From Gemmatimonadota bacterium (GTDB lineage Bacteria; Latescibacterota; UBA2968; GCA-2709665), in NCBI GenBank assembly GCA_002709665.1, contig PAQK01000064.1, forward strand, positions 1 to 41,245: 41,245 bases of DNA, read 5' to 3'. How positions within the stretch are numbered: position 1 is the first letter of the stretch; every line of letters begins with the position of its first letter. Of the stretch, positions 1 through 8,080 are shown piece after piece. The notes under the pieces are model-generated. The model worked only from the letters and a program-made list of their open reading frames with translations, was not told where the DNA came from and did not search any database. The position numbers and the translations under genes were made by a program.

Positions 1-315
1 AGAACGTCGTGAGACAGTTCGGTCCCTATCTGCCGTGGGCGTAGGATATTTGAGGAGATCTGTTCTTAGTACGAGAGGACCGGAATGGACGAACCTCTAG
101 TGTACCAGTTGTCTCGCCAGAGGCATCGCTGGGTAGCTATGTTCGGAAGGGATAAGCGCTGAAAGCATCTAAGTGCGAAGCCCACTCCAAGATAAGATAT
201 CCCGTGGGTTTACCCACCTAAAGGCTCCTTGTAGACTACAAGGTCGATAGGTCGCAGGTGTAAGCGCAGCAATGCGTTCAGCCGAGCGATACTAATAAGC
301 CGTGAGGCTTGATCG
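1..315 (+). rRNA. 23S ribosomal RNA, 3' end (partial)
   Basis: This is the last ~315 bases of a large-subunit rRNA; the 5' part lies outside the window. The universally conserved sarcin-ricin loop (AGTACGAGAGGACCGG) sits at about 68-83, and the following helices match domain VI of bacterial 23S rRNA. The 3' boundary is approximate and set just after GTGAGGCTTGATC. A small palindrome, GTTAAA-A-TTTAAC, at 315-327 could belong to the processing stalk. It is followed by a 5S gene in the normal bacterial order. Confidence 0.97.
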
Positions 316-395
316 TTAAAATTTAACAGTTTTTCAGCAGATCGCTTGTGTGCTTTGCCATGGAACCTCTATCTTCCTATATTCGTTATTGAATT

Positions 396-514
396 TTCCT
401 GGTGGCCACAGCGGAGGGGTCACACCTCTTCCCATTCCGAACAGAGTAGTTAAGCCCTCCTGCGCCGATGGTACTGCTTGGGTGACCTTGTGGGAGAGTA
501 GGACGTCGCCGGGA
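396..514 (+). rRNA. 5S ribosomal RNA
   Basis: A complete 5S rRNA of about 119 nt. The conserved core CCCATTCCGAACAGAG lies at about 431-446. The two ends form the expected helix I (TTCCTGGTG near 395 pairs with CGCCGGGAA near 508-516, with G-U pairs). It lies ~80 nt after the 23S end, and the spacer (316-395) is AT-rich with no tRNA. End positions are accurate to a few bases. Confidence 0.96.
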
Positions 515-524
515 ATTATTCAGT

Positions 525-563
525 GAGAGCCTGGATTTTCAAGGAAATCCAGGCTCTCTTTTT
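525..563 (+). terminator. Rho-independent terminator of the rrn operon
   Basis: A perfect 14-bp stem (GAGAGCCTGGATTT, 525-538, paired with 545-558) with a 6-nt loop is followed by five T (559-563). It starts 11 nt after the 5S gene and very likely ends rRNA transcription. Confidence 0.93.
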
Positions 564-579
564 GTCCGGAAAAGAATGC

Positions 580-608
580 TTGACAGGCCCTTTTGTTCTG
601 CATTTATT
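580..608 (+). promoter_or_regulatory. Putative sigma70-type promoter upstream of the EF-G2 gene
   Basis: A perfect -35 box TTGACA (580-585), a 17-nt spacer and a weak -10 TTTATT (603-608). It lies between the rrn terminator and the GTG start at 701, as expected for an independent promoter. The weak -10 limits confidence. Confidence 0.45.
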
Positions 609-700
609 AGCCAGATGCAGTGTTGTCGACGAACCCCGATAGCACCCCAAATATCTGGCCGATAAGACAAAGCCGAACAAGCACTTCCAGGAGGACCAAA

Positions 701-2794
701 GTGAATATCTTTGAACCTGAAAACATCCGAAATGTTGCGTTGGTTGGCCATAGCAGCACAGGCAAAACATCCCTCGCGGAGGCGATGTTGTTCTCTGCGG
801 GGGTGAGCAACCGTCTGGGGACGATAGACGATGGCACCACCAAGTCTGATTACACCGAGGCGGAAGTCAACAGAAAGATTTCAATCAGCACCTCTATGCT
901 CCATTGCACCTGGAAGAATACCAAAATCAACATTCTGGACGCTCCTGGCTATGCAGATTTCATAGGGGATGCCAAAGCGGCACTTTGGGCAGCCGACAAC
1001 GCTGTTGTTCTTGTCCACGCAGCCAACGGATTAGAAATCGGTACGGATAAAGCTTGGGGGTTTGCCGATGAGTTCAAGCGACCGCGTCTGCTATTTGTGA
1101 ACCATTTGGACAAAGAATTCGCGGATTACGATGGTGTTCTCGAAGCCCTTCAGGAACACTTTGGGCAAAGTGTAGTGCCCTTCCAGGTTCCTGTTAACCA
1201 GGGGGTTGGATTCAATCAGATAGTAGACGTTTTGAAGATGAAGCTGTATACATATGCTACCGACGGGAGCGGAAAGGTTGAAGAAGGGGAGGTACCTTCG
1301 GATCTCCAGGAAAGAGCAGAAGCCATCAGAGAGCAGGTGATGGATGCTGCGGCTGAAAGCGATGACGATTTGATGGAGAAGTACTTAGAAGAAGGCGAGC
1401 TGACAACCGAGGAAGTGTTCAAGGGACTCCGAACAGGAGTTGTGAATCAGACGCTGATTCCTGTAATTTGTGGGTCCGCATCTCACAATATCGGCACTGA
1501 TCGGTTGCTGGATTTTCTTACCGACGAAATGCCCTCGCCGATGGACCTGCCCAAACAGAGCGCCAAGAAGCTAGACTCCGAAGATGATGTAGAACTGATC
1601 GTTACGGCTGAGAATGACCTCGCCGCAATTGTCTTTAAAACCATTTCAGAATCCGTAGGTGATCTCTCCTTCCTGCGCGTATATGCCGGCACACTCGAGG
1701 CCGCCAGCGAGGCGTATAATGCCAACCGCAAGATATCAGAGCGAGTGGGGCAAATCTATGTTTTGAACGGAATGGATCGCGACGAAGTTTCGTCGATACC
1801 GGCAGGCGACATGGGTGCGCTGGTCAAACTGAAAGACACGCATACGGGTAACACTCTGTGTGGCAAGGGATTGCCATTGAAGGTGGAGCCGCTCGAGTTT
1901 CCTCGGCCGTTGATCCGAATTGCCCTGGAGCCCAAGTCAAGGGGAGATGAGGACAAGATCAGTACCGGCCTGCAGAGAATCCATGAGGAAGATCCTAGCT
2001 TTATCGCGGGGTATGATCCAGAGCTCAAGCAGATTATAGTGGAAGGTCAGGGAGAACTGCACCTGAATGTGGTTCTGGACAAACTCAAGCTCAAATTCGG
2101 TGTTGAGGTCGAGACAATCCAACCCAGAATGCCGTACCGGGAGACCATCCGGAGCAAGGCCGAAGGACACCACCGACACAAGAAACAGTCTGGAGGGCGC
2201 GGCCAATTTGGCGAAGCCTACCTGAGGATCCAGGCTCAGCCAAGAGGCGATGGGTTTGAGTACGAAGATGCCGTGGTGGGGGGGGCGATTCCGCGAAATT
2301 ACATCCCCGCAGTGGAGAAGGGTGTGTTGGAAGCGATGGAACGCGGAGTACTGGCGGGGTATAAGGTTGTAGACTTGAAGGTTACCGTCTATGACGGATC
2401 TTACCATCCTGTCGACTCTTCCGAAATGGCCTTCCAAATGGCAGGGTCGCAGGCGTTTCAGAAGGCCTTTATGGGTGCAAAGCCGATTCTGTTGGAACCC
2501 ATCTACCACGTGGAGGTGATGGTCCCTGACAAGTACATGGGAGATGTTATGGGTGACTTGAACAGCCGTCGTGGCAGGATCCAGGGAATGGATCCGGAAG
2601 GCAATTTTCAGGTGATCAAGGCTGAGGTGCCTTTGGCGGAATTGTACAAGTACTCTACAGCCCTCCGCTCAATGACCCAGGGAACCGGGGATTATGCGAT
2701 GGACTTTACCCACTATGAGCAGGTTCCAAGCGATGTGACAGAAAAGATTATCGAGGCATCCAAGAAGGAGGAGGGTGAGGTTGTAGAGGCATGA
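701..2794 (+). CDS. fusA: Elongation factor G-like GTPase (EF-G2 type)
   Basis: A translational GTPase of 697 aa that acts on the ribosome. The GTG start at 701 is chosen because AGGAGG lies 6-11 nt upstream (about 689-695); reading from 620 would add 27 unconvincing residues. G1 is GHSSTGKT (16-23), G3 is DAPGYADF (80-87), G4 is NHLDKE (134-139) and G5 is a GSA motif, followed by EF-G domains II-V. The GHSxxGKT P-loop, a switch I reading NRKISIST instead of RGITI, and Tyr where classical EF-G has the catalytic His after DxPG all place it in the EF-G2/FusA2-like subfamily rather than canonical FusA. Such paralogues usually coexist with a canonical fusA in the str operon, so this is probably not the only EF-G. 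It has its own promoter after the rrn operon and a terminator at 2819. Confidence 0.9.
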   Translation: MNIFEPENIRNVALVGHSSTGKTSLAEAMLFSAGVSNRLGTIDDGTTKSDYTEAEVNRKISISTSMLHCTWKNTKINILDAPGYADFIGDAKAALWAADNAVVLVHAANGLEIGTDKAWGFADEFKRPRLLFVNHLDKEFADYDGVLEALQEHFGQSVVPFQVPVNQGVGFNQIVDVLKMKLYTYATDGSGKVEEGEVPSDLQERAEAIREQVMDAAAESDDDLMEKYLEEGELTTEEVFKGLRTGVVNQTLIPVICGSASHNIGTDRLLDFLTDEMPSPMDLPKQSAKKLDSEDDVELIVTAENDLAAIVFKTISESVGDLSFLRVYAGTLEAASEAYNANRKISERVGQIYVLNGMDRDEVSSIPAGDMGALVKLKDTHTGNTLCGKGLPLKVEPLEFPRPLIRIALEPKSRGDEDKISTGLQRIHEEDPSFIAGYDPELKQIIVEGQGELHLNVVLDKLKLKFGVEVETIQPRMPYRETIRSKAEGHHRHKKQSGGRGQFGEAYLRIQAQPRGDGFEYEDAVVGGAIPRNYIPAVEKGVLEAMERGVLAGYKVVDLKVTVYDGSYHPVDSSEMAFQMAGSQAFQKAFMGAKPILLEPIYHVEVMVPDKYMGDVMGDLNSRRGRIQGMDPEGNFQVIKAEVPLAELYKYSTALRSMTQGTGDYAMDFTHYEQVPSDVTEKIIEASKKEEGEVVEA

Positions 2795-2818
2795 TTCCGG
2801 CAGGTATGTTGGACAGGA

Positions 2819-2851
2819 AGGCGGTGGTTCCCATGGGAACGCCGCCTTTTT
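2819..2851 (+). terminator. Rho-independent terminator after the EF-G2 gene
   Basis: A GC-rich hairpin: GGCGGTGGTTCCC (2820-2832) pairs with GGGAACGCCGCC (2835-2846), with one bulged base and a very short loop, followed by TTTTT (2847-2851). It separates the EF-G2 gene from the methyltransferase gene starting 17 nt later. Confidence 0.85.
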
Positions 2852-2867
2852 CAATCTGGAGACCGTA

Positions 2868-3440
2868 GTGGCGAAGCGTCGAAAGAGTAAACTGTACGTT
2901 AGCAGGGGTGGCGACAAGCTGCATGGAGCGCTGAGCGTGTTGGGCTTGGATGTAGCCGGACTGACAGCGGTAGATTTTGGTGCAAACGTTGGTGGATTCA
3001 CGGACTGTCTGCTGCAGCACGGCGCAGGAAAAGTGTATGCAGTTGACACGGCCTACGGTGTGTTGGAGTGGAAGCTGAGGCAAAATCCAAAGGTGATCGT
3101 GGTGGAACGGACCAATGGACTCTACTTTGTGCCGCCTGAGGTTGTTCAGATTGTAACTGTCGATGTAGGTTGGACACCAATGAACCGCATCCTGCCCATT
3201 GCACTCCAATGTTTGGGCAATGAAGGAAACGCACTCGCACTTCTCAAACCCCAATACGAAGCACTGGCGTGCGAACTGGAGAACGGCGTGGTCCGAACCG
3301 AGTGTTTGGATGGGGTAGTCGAGCGTGTTCTGGATGGCCTGGACAGATTGGATATTCAGGTCAAGGATCGGGTAGAATCCAACGTGCCTGGCAGTGGTGG
3401 GAACCTCGAGTTTTTTCTCGAAGTTTCAGCTCGTTCATGA
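2868..3440 (+). CDS. TlyA-type (FtsJ-fold) rRNA 2'-O-methyltransferase lacking the S4 domain
   Basis: A SAM-dependent methyltransferase of 190 aa. The TlyA signature SRGGDKL is at 12-18, the SAM-binding motif VDFGANVGGFTDCLLQ at 35-50, RTNGLYF at 81-87, LLKPQYEA at 125-132 and GGNLEFFLEV near 178-186. A K-D-K-E tetrad typical of the FtsJ fold can be placed at K17, D99, K127 and E181. TlyA proteins are usually about 240-270 aa with an N-terminal S4 RNA-binding domain; here only 11 residues precede the SRGG motif. The preceding 73 nt hold a terminator, so an upstream extension is unlikely. Known TlyA enzymes methylate ribose in 16S/23S rRNA; the 'hemolysin' name is historical. Start GTG has only a weak RBS (CTGGAGA). 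It could also be a related methylase with another RNA target. Confidence 0.8.
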   Translation: MAKRRKSKLYVSRGGDKLHGALSVLGLDVAGLTAVDFGANVGGFTDCLLQHGAGKVYAVDTAYGVLEWKLRQNPKVIVVERTNGLYFVPPEVVQIVTVDVGWTPMNRILPIALQCLGNEGNALALLKPQYEALACELENGVVRTECLDGVVERVLDGLDRLDIQVKDRVESNVPGSGGNLEFFLEVSARS

Positions 3441-3464
3441 GGGCCAAACTCCCTGTTTTTTGTA

Positions 3465-3493
3465 TTGCCTAAACTGCTATTTCTTGCTACATT
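3465..3493 (+). promoter_or_regulatory. Possible promoter upstream of yebC
   Basis: TTGCCT (3465-3470), a 17-nt spacer and TACATT (3488-3493) lie 64 nt before the yebC start, in the 116-nt gap after the methyltransferase gene. Each box is an imperfect match to the sigma70 consensus. Confidence 0.35.
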
Positions 3494-3556
3494 ATCAAAG
3501 AGTTAGGCCGATTTTTTAGGGCTTGAATCGGTAATTGGAAGGAGGTTTGGGTAACA

Positions 3557-4309
3557 ATGGCTGGACACTCAAAATGGGCCAATATCAAGCACAAGAAAGG
3601 CAGGGCTGATGCGGCCCGCGGCAAGCTATTCACCAAACTGATTCGAGAGATAACAGTGTCGGCACGTGAAGGAGGTAGCGATGAAGCCAGCAACCCTCGC
3701 CTACGTGCTGCCGTTTTGAGTGCAAAATCTGAGAATATGCCGGCTGTGAATATTGACCGCGCAATCAAAAAGGGCATTGGTGAGCTTCCTGGCGAGTCCT
3801 ATGAAGGCGCCGTCTACGAAGGGTATGGTCCGGGCGGCGTTGCACTATTCATCGAGGTCTTGACCGATAACAAGAACCGTACCGTGTCTGAGGTCCGACA
3901 CCTGCTCAACAAATACAACGGTAGCATGGCAGAAAGCGGGGCAGTCGCTTGGGTGTTCGACCAGAAGGGTGTCATCGTCGTACAAAAAGAAGGTGTGGAT
4001 GAAGAGAGCTTGATGACGGCTGCGCTCGACGCTGGCGCTGAAGACATCATAGAGGAAGACAGCTGTTACGAGGTCTACACACCCATGCAGGAATTCGACC
4101 TGGTGAGAAAAGCTCTGGAAAGCGAGAGTATCACTCTGGAGCGAGCGGAACTCACCAGGGTACCCCAGAATACCGTCCCGGTCGAGGGTCAATCCGCTCG
4201 CCAGCTTTTGAAGTTGATGGAGATGCTGGAGGACCAGGACGATGTACAACGTCTCTATGCCAATTTCGAAATGGACGATGAGGTGATGGCAGAGGCTTTA
4301 GCCTCCTGA
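3557..4309 (+). CDS. yebC: YebC/PmpR family regulatory protein
   Basis: A cytosolic protein of 250 aa, the normal length of the YebC/TACO1 family. The N-terminus MAGHSKWANIKHKKG is diagnostic, followed by the conserved REGG segment and the YEGYGPGG motif near 92-99. The family was long annotated as DNA-binding transcriptional regulators (PmpR). In other organisms, members act in translation, helping ribosomes through difficult sequences. A strong RBS (GGAGG, 3541-3545) precedes ATG. The pairing with ruvC downstream is common in bacteria, but a separate promoter-like -10 lies in the gap here. Confidence 0.95.
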   Translation: MAGHSKWANIKHKKGRADAARGKLFTKLIREITVSAREGGSDEASNPRLRAAVLSAKSENMPAVNIDRAIKKGIGELPGESYEGAVYEGYGPGGVALFIEVLTDNKNRTVSEVRHLLNKYNGSMAESGAVAWVFDQKGVIVVQKEGVDEESLMTAALDAGAEDIIEEDSCYEVYTPMQEFDLVRKALESESITLERAELTRVPQNTVPVEGQSARQLLKLMEMLEDQDDVQRLYANFEMDDEVMAEALAS

Positions 4310-4359
4310 TCGAAACATTGTCTCAGCCCAGGTTGTGACGCTGACGATGTTCTGTTGAA

Positions 4360-4388
4360 TTCAGCAGTTTGGAAATGTTCAGTATAAT
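4360..4388 (+). promoter_or_regulatory. Putative promoter for the ruvCAB operon
   Basis: A perfect -10 TATAAT (4383-4388) is preceded at 17 nt by a poor -35 TTCAGC (4360-4365); TTGAAT also occurs at 4355-4360 with a 22-nt gap. It lies in the 165-nt gap between yebC and ruvC, which otherwise shows no gene. Confidence 0.5.
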
Positions 4389-4474
4389 GCTCCTCCCTTC
4401 TTGCCGGTTTACGGACCCCCCAATGCATCTCCTGTCGTTCCTCCCTCTGATAGCAATTCTGAAAGGTGGTTGTT

Positions 4475-5113
4475 GTGCTTATTCTGGGCATTGATCCCGG
4501 TAGCGTAGTCACAGGCTACAGTGTCGTTGACCACCTCAACCGGAAGAGTCGCCTCATCCGCAGCGGCTGCATCCAGCCTGACCCCAAATTGCCTTTCCAG
4601 AAACGACTGATCGAGATCTACGACCGTCTGATGGAGCTCATTTCAGATGTTGGTCCTGACGAAGTGGCGCTCGAGAGCGCGTTCTATGGTGCAAATGTCA
4701 AGACGCTTATGAAGATGTGTCACGCCCGAGGGGTGATCATGTTGGCCTTGGCGAATTCCGATCTCCCAATCTTCGAATACTCGCCAAGAGAAGTCAAGAA
4801 ATCCGTAGTGGGTAAGGGTGGTGCGTCCAAAGAGCAAGTGCAGTACATGGTCAAGAATCATTTTGGTGCAGAGCTTGGTGGTGAAAAACTGGATGTTTCC
4901 GATGCAATCGCCATCGCCCTTTGCCACGCGAACCGAGTCCATATTGCTGGAATCGGAGATGGTGGTTCAAATACCAACAAGGTTGCCGCCAAGATTGAGA
5001 GTTTGAAGGCTTCCGGTGATGGAGCCAGAAAACTGCAGAAGAAACTGCAAGAGCTGGGTGTGGAGAAGCCATTGGGAGACTTGAAATCGCAATCTGTTAG
5101 GCGGAGTCGTTAG
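4475..5113 (+). CDS. ruvC: Crossover junction endodeoxyribonuclease RuvC
   Basis: The Holliday-junction resolvase, which nicks symmetric strands of four-way junctions together with RuvAB. The start is set at GTG 4475 (M-L-I-L-G-I-D-P-G), because AAAGGTGG lies just upstream and this matches the family N-terminus; a GTG at 4466 would add three residues. The four acidic catalytic residues are visible: D7 (GIDPG), E67 (ALESAF), and D140 and D143 (KLDVSDA). The protein has 212 aa, whereas RuvC is usually about 160-175. The extra ~55 residues are a Gly/Lys/Arg-rich C-terminal tail after ALCHANR. It is followed by ruvA after 3 nt. Confidence 0.95.
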   Translation: MLILGIDPGSVVTGYSVVDHLNRKSRLIRSGCIQPDPKLPFQKRLIEIYDRLMELISDVGPDEVALESAFYGANVKTLMKMCHARGVIMLALANSDLPIFEYSPREVKKSVVGKGGASKEQVQYMVKNHFGAELGGEKLDVSDAIAIALCHANRVHIAGIGDGGSNTNKVAAKIESLKASGDGARKLQKKLQELGVEKPLGDLKSQSVRRSR

Positions 5114-5116
5114 GAA

Positions 5117-5710
5117 ATGATCTCGTATCTCGAAGGAGAATTAAAGGAGAACAGCCCGACAGGTCTCGTAGTGAATGTTGGGGGCGTCGGGTTTCACATC
5201 CATATCCCTCTTTCCAGCTACGATGCCGGTTTGCAACTGGATACCAGAATCAAAGTCTTGACGCATCTCCATGTACGTGAAGATGCGTTGGCATTATATG
5301 GGTTTATGACCAAAAGTGAACGGAGGCTATTTGAGCTTTTGATCTCCGTATCTGGTATTGGACCACCTATGGCGCAGAAAATTCTGTCCGGCACGTCGAT
5401 CACAGATTTCCAAAACCAGGTGGCCGCAGAAGATGTAAAGGGTCTCACCAGGATAAAGGGCATAGGTCAAAAGTTGGCGCAAAGGCTGGTCCTGGAGTTG
5501 AAGGAACAAATCGGCACGGTTGGTCAGTTCGAATCCGTGGAGTTTTTGGATCCAGCAGCTGATGGTTTGCTGGCGGAAGCCGCTGGAGCACTGGTAGGTC
5601 TGGGTACGCCTCCGGCCCAGGCCAGGAAGGTTGTGGGCGAGGTCCTGAAAGAATTGGGAGAAGACACCGGGGTCGAAGAGGTTATTAGGCAGGCCCTGCG
5701 ACGTTTGTAA
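5117..5710 (+). CDS. ruvA: Holliday junction DNA helicase subunit RuvA
   Basis: The junction-binding subunit that loads RuvB for branch migration. It has 197 aa, the normal length. The N-terminus MISYLEGEL and GGVGFHIHIP belong to the OB-fold domain (1-64). Two helix-hairpin-helix motifs follow, with VSGIGPPMAQKIL near 77-89 and IKGIGQKLAQRLVLELK near 112-128. A flexible linker leads to the C-terminal UBA-like domain III (about 148-197) that contacts RuvB. Start ATG lies 3 nt after the ruvC stop, so translation is probably coupled. Confidence 0.96.
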   Translation: MISYLEGELKENSPTGLVVNVGGVGFHIHIPLSSYDAGLQLDTRIKVLTHLHVREDALALYGFMTKSERRLFELLISVSGIGPPMAQKILSGTSITDFQNQVAAEDVKGLTRIKGIGQKLAQRLVLELKEQIGTVGQFESVEFLDPAADGLLAEAAGALVGLGTPPAQARKVVGEVLKELGEDTGVEEVIRQALRRL

Positions 5711-5762
5711 ATGGGGACGTATCCGTTGAGATTGGTAGTCTGGAGGCAAAACCGGGAGAGAG

Positions 5763-6788
5763 ATGGCCGCAGATCGAGTGAATGACCCGACCATACAGAA
5801 CGGCGACGATTACGAGTCAGACGAACGACTCCGGCCGATCAAGTTCGACGACATGGCCGGACAGGAGAAGGTTAAAGACAAGCTACGCATAGGTGTAGAG
5901 GCTGCATTGCATCGCGGCGATGCAATGGACCACCTGCTGCTGTACGGCCCTCCGGGACTGGGAAAGACAACACTTGCTCACGTAATTGCACACGAGTTGG
6001 ATGTAGAGATTCACGTCACGTCCGGACCGGTTCTGGAGAGGGCGGCTGATCTGGCCGGGATTTTGACCAATCTCAATGAACGCGATGTTTTGTTTATCGA
6101 CGAAGTCCACAGGATGAACCGGGTAGTCGAAGAAACACTCTATTCAGCCATGGAAGACTATACCCTGGACATTATGATTGACAGTGGACCAAGTGCAAGG
6201 TCGTACCGAATCCCTCTCGAGCCCTATACGCTGGTGGGAGCAACCACCCGGCTGGGCTTACTGACTGGCCCGATGCGAACCCGGTTTGGGATCATAGAAC
6301 GGTTGGACTTCTACACAGAGAAGGAATTGCAGTCGATCGTCGGAAGGACCGCCCGGATATTAAAAATCGACATTGAGCCCAGGGGCGCTCTTGAAATTGC
6401 TAGGCGGTCGCGGGGAACCGCTCGAATCGCCATCCGACTTCTGAAAAGATCCCGTGACTACGCCCAAACAAGAGCTGACGGTAAAATAGACCACAGCGTG
6501 GCGATGAAGGCATTGGAGTTGTTGGATATAGATGACAATGGTCTGGATGAAATGGACCGGCGGCTTCTGCGGCTGCTTATCGACAAGTTCGCAGGTGGAC
6601 CCGTAGGCCTGAACAACCTCTCGGCTGCAATCGGGGAAGAGTCGGATACCATTGAGGATGTCTACGAACCCTACCTCATTCAGCAAGGGTATCTGATGAG
6701 AAACCCTCGAGGGCGAATGGCCACAGCACGCGCATACAAGCATCTAGGGTTGGATCCGCCTGAAGGAGCGCAAGGTCAGCTATTATAG
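5763..6788 (+). CDS. ruvB: Holliday junction DNA helicase motor RuvB
   Basis: The AAA+ ATPase that drives branch migration of Holliday junctions with RuvA. It has 341 aa, the usual length. Walker A is GPPGLGKTT (62-70), Walker B ends in DEVH (113-116), sensor 1 is GATTR, and the arginine-finger region MRTRFGI follows. The C-terminal winged-helix domain has the family motif [16 protein letters not shown]. The RBS is GGGAGAG upstream of ATG. The order ruvC-ruvA-ruvB is the classic operon, 52 nt separating ruvA and ruvB. Confidence 0.97.
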   Translation: MAADRVNDPTIQNGDDYESDERLRPIKFDDMAGQEKVKDKLRIGVEAALHRGDAMDHLLLYGPPGLGKTTLAHVIAHELDVEIHVTSGPVLERAADLAGILTNLNERDVLFIDEVHRMNRVVEETLYSAMEDYTLDIMIDSGPSARSYRIPLEPYTLVGATTRLGLLTGPMRTRFGIIERLDFYTEKELQSIVGRTARILKIDIEPRGALEIARRSRGTARIAIRLLKRSRDYAQTRADGKIDHSVAMKALELLDIDDNGLDEMDRRLLRLLIDKFAGGPVGLNNLSAAIGEESDTIEDVYEPYLIQQGYLMRNPRGRMATARAYKHLGLDPPEGAQGQLL

Positions 6789-6793
6789 TTTGA

Positions 6794-7516
6794 ATGAATT
6801 GGAGAAGGCTTCTGTACGTTCTGGGTATTGAAACGTCGACCTCGGTTTGTTGCATTGGAATCGCCGAGAATCGAACGATTGTGGCGGACCACTGCCTGAA
6901 TGAGGGGTCGCAGCACGCCGAACGCCTCATTTCGATGGTCGAGCAGGCTTTATCCGCCACTGGGCTGGGTTTCGATGCTTTGGCCGGAATTGCTGTGGGT
7001 TCCGGTCCGGGTTCCTTCACGGGATTACGAATCGGAATGGCAACGGCAAAAGGACTCTGTCTTGCCACTGGTCTCCCGCTGTTGACGATTCCTACACTGG
7101 AGGCCATTGCATTTCCCCATCTGGAGAACCGTGTGCCTGTCTGTGCCTTGCTGGATGCCCGTCGTGATCAGGTCTACGCTGGCGTATATAGCCTGGTAGA
7201 CCAGGTGCCACGTCCCTTAATGGCTGATGCGGCACTCCCACTCGACGAGCTTATTCCCCTGCTTCCCAAGCCGGTAATGTTCGCGGGTCAGGGCGCCCAC
7301 GTATATTGGGATCAGATTCTATCGCGGATGGGAAGAGATGCAGAACTTGCGCCCGAGTTGCCCGTCGGTGGGTCCATCGCCGTTCTTGGAACTGTAAAGG
7401 TCGGGTTGGGAGATTTCGCCCAGGTAGCCCAGGTTGAGCCAAACTATCTTCGTCCATCCCAGGCAGAGCGGATGCGTGCATATCCGGAAACGCCTGAATC
7501 CGCAAAGATCGGTTAG
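6794..7516 (+). CDS. tsaB: tRNA threonylcarbamoyladenosine biosynthesis protein TsaB
   Basis: A non-catalytic partner of TsaD/TsaE in making the universal t6A37 modification of ANN-decoding tRNAs. It has 240 aa with the actin-like ASKHA fold: VLGIETSTS (9-17) and GSGPGSFTGLRIGMATAKGL (69-88) are the diagnostic YeaZ/TsaB motifs. The start is uncertain. ATG 6794 follows the ruvB stop by 5 nt but has no RBS, while a CTG at 6812 (before YVLGIETS) has GGAGAAGG close upstream. ATG is kept because of coupling to ruvB. tsaB followed by rimI is a widespread arrangement; tsaD is not in the window. Confidence 0.93.
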   Translation: MNWRRLLYVLGIETSTSVCCIGIAENRTIVADHCLNEGSQHAERLISMVEQALSATGLGFDALAGIAVGSGPGSFTGLRIGMATAKGLCLATGLPLLTIPTLEAIAFPHLENRVPVCALLDARRDQVYAGVYSLVDQVPRPLMADAALPLDELIPLLPKPVMFAGQGAHVYWDQILSRMGRDAELAPELPVGGSIAVLGTVKVGLGDFAQVAQVEPNYLRPSQAERMRAYPETPESAKIG

Positions 7517-7522
7517 GCAGGA

Positions 7523-8050
7523 TTGAGCGACTCATCGACATTGGGAGAGAACCTGACACCTTTCACGCTGGTCCCGATGACCGCGGAACACCTGGAGGCC
7601 GTCGTTGAAATAGAGCAGGTGGGTTTTTCCAATCCATGGCAAAAGCGAGACTTCGAATACGCAATGTCCAGGGCGGGAAGCTGGTGTGTGGTGGCAGTAA
7701 GTAGCGGGGAGTTAGTGGGATACTCCGTCGGGTTCAGAGTTGGGCAAGAGTTCCACTTTGCAGACTTTGCGATTCATCCAGGCCTCCAACGAAGGGGGAT
7801 TGGAAGAGAATTGCTCAGGCAGGTCCTAGGTGTTTTGCACGACAGGAACACGAGTGTGGCGACTCTTGAGGTACGTGCGTCCAATCAGAGGGCGTTGCGT
7901 CTGTACGGTAGATCCGGGTTCAGCACCGTTGCCGTTCGAAATGGATACTACTCCAAGCCGAGGGAAGACGCATTGGTGATGATGAAAGCACTTGAGGGAA
8001 GGCTGTCTGACTGGGTAGGTGAAGTTATGGGAACGATGTCATCGTACTAA
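7523..8050 (+). CDS. rimI: Ribosomal protein-alanine N-acetyltransferase RimI-like (GNAT)
   Basis: A GNAT acetyltransferase of 175 aa. Acetyl-CoA-binding motif A is QRRGIGRELL (89-98), followed by LEVRASNQRALRLYGRSGF (115-133) and the RNGYY segment, both typical of RimI. The family acetylates the N-terminal Ala of ribosomal protein S18 in E. coli; the substrate here is inferred. The start TTG at 7523 is used because the first beta strand (FTLVPM) lies before the first internal ATG at 7577. It begins 6 nt after tsaB. Confidence 0.88.
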   Translation: MSDSSTLGENLTPFTLVPMTAEHLEAVVEIEQVGFSNPWQKRDFEYAMSRAGSWCVVAVSSGELVGYSVGFRVGQEFHFADFAIHPGLQRRGIGRELLRQVLGVLHDRNTSVATLEVRASNQRALRLYGRSGFSTVAVRNGYYSKPREDALVMMKALEGRLSDWVGEVMGTMSSY

Positions 8051-8080
8051 GCAGAGCCGAATTTGTGAATTGGAGCTGAA

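Noticed and set aside
316-395. tRNA in the 23S-5S spacer
   Set aside because: The spacer is only ~80 nt, AT-rich, and has no cloverleaf or T-loop sequence.
620-700. 27-residue N-terminal extension of the EF-G2 reading frame
   Set aside because: A strong RBS precedes GTG 701, and the added residues do not resemble EF-G.
1937-2509. Long antisense open frames inside the EF-G2 gene and other genes
   Set aside because: They lie opposite well-recognised genes, have no RBS and no recognisable domain; they are shadows of coding bias.
3439-3462. Terminator after the TlyA-type gene
   Set aside because: AGGG/CCCT gives only a 4-bp stem before the T-run; too weak to call.
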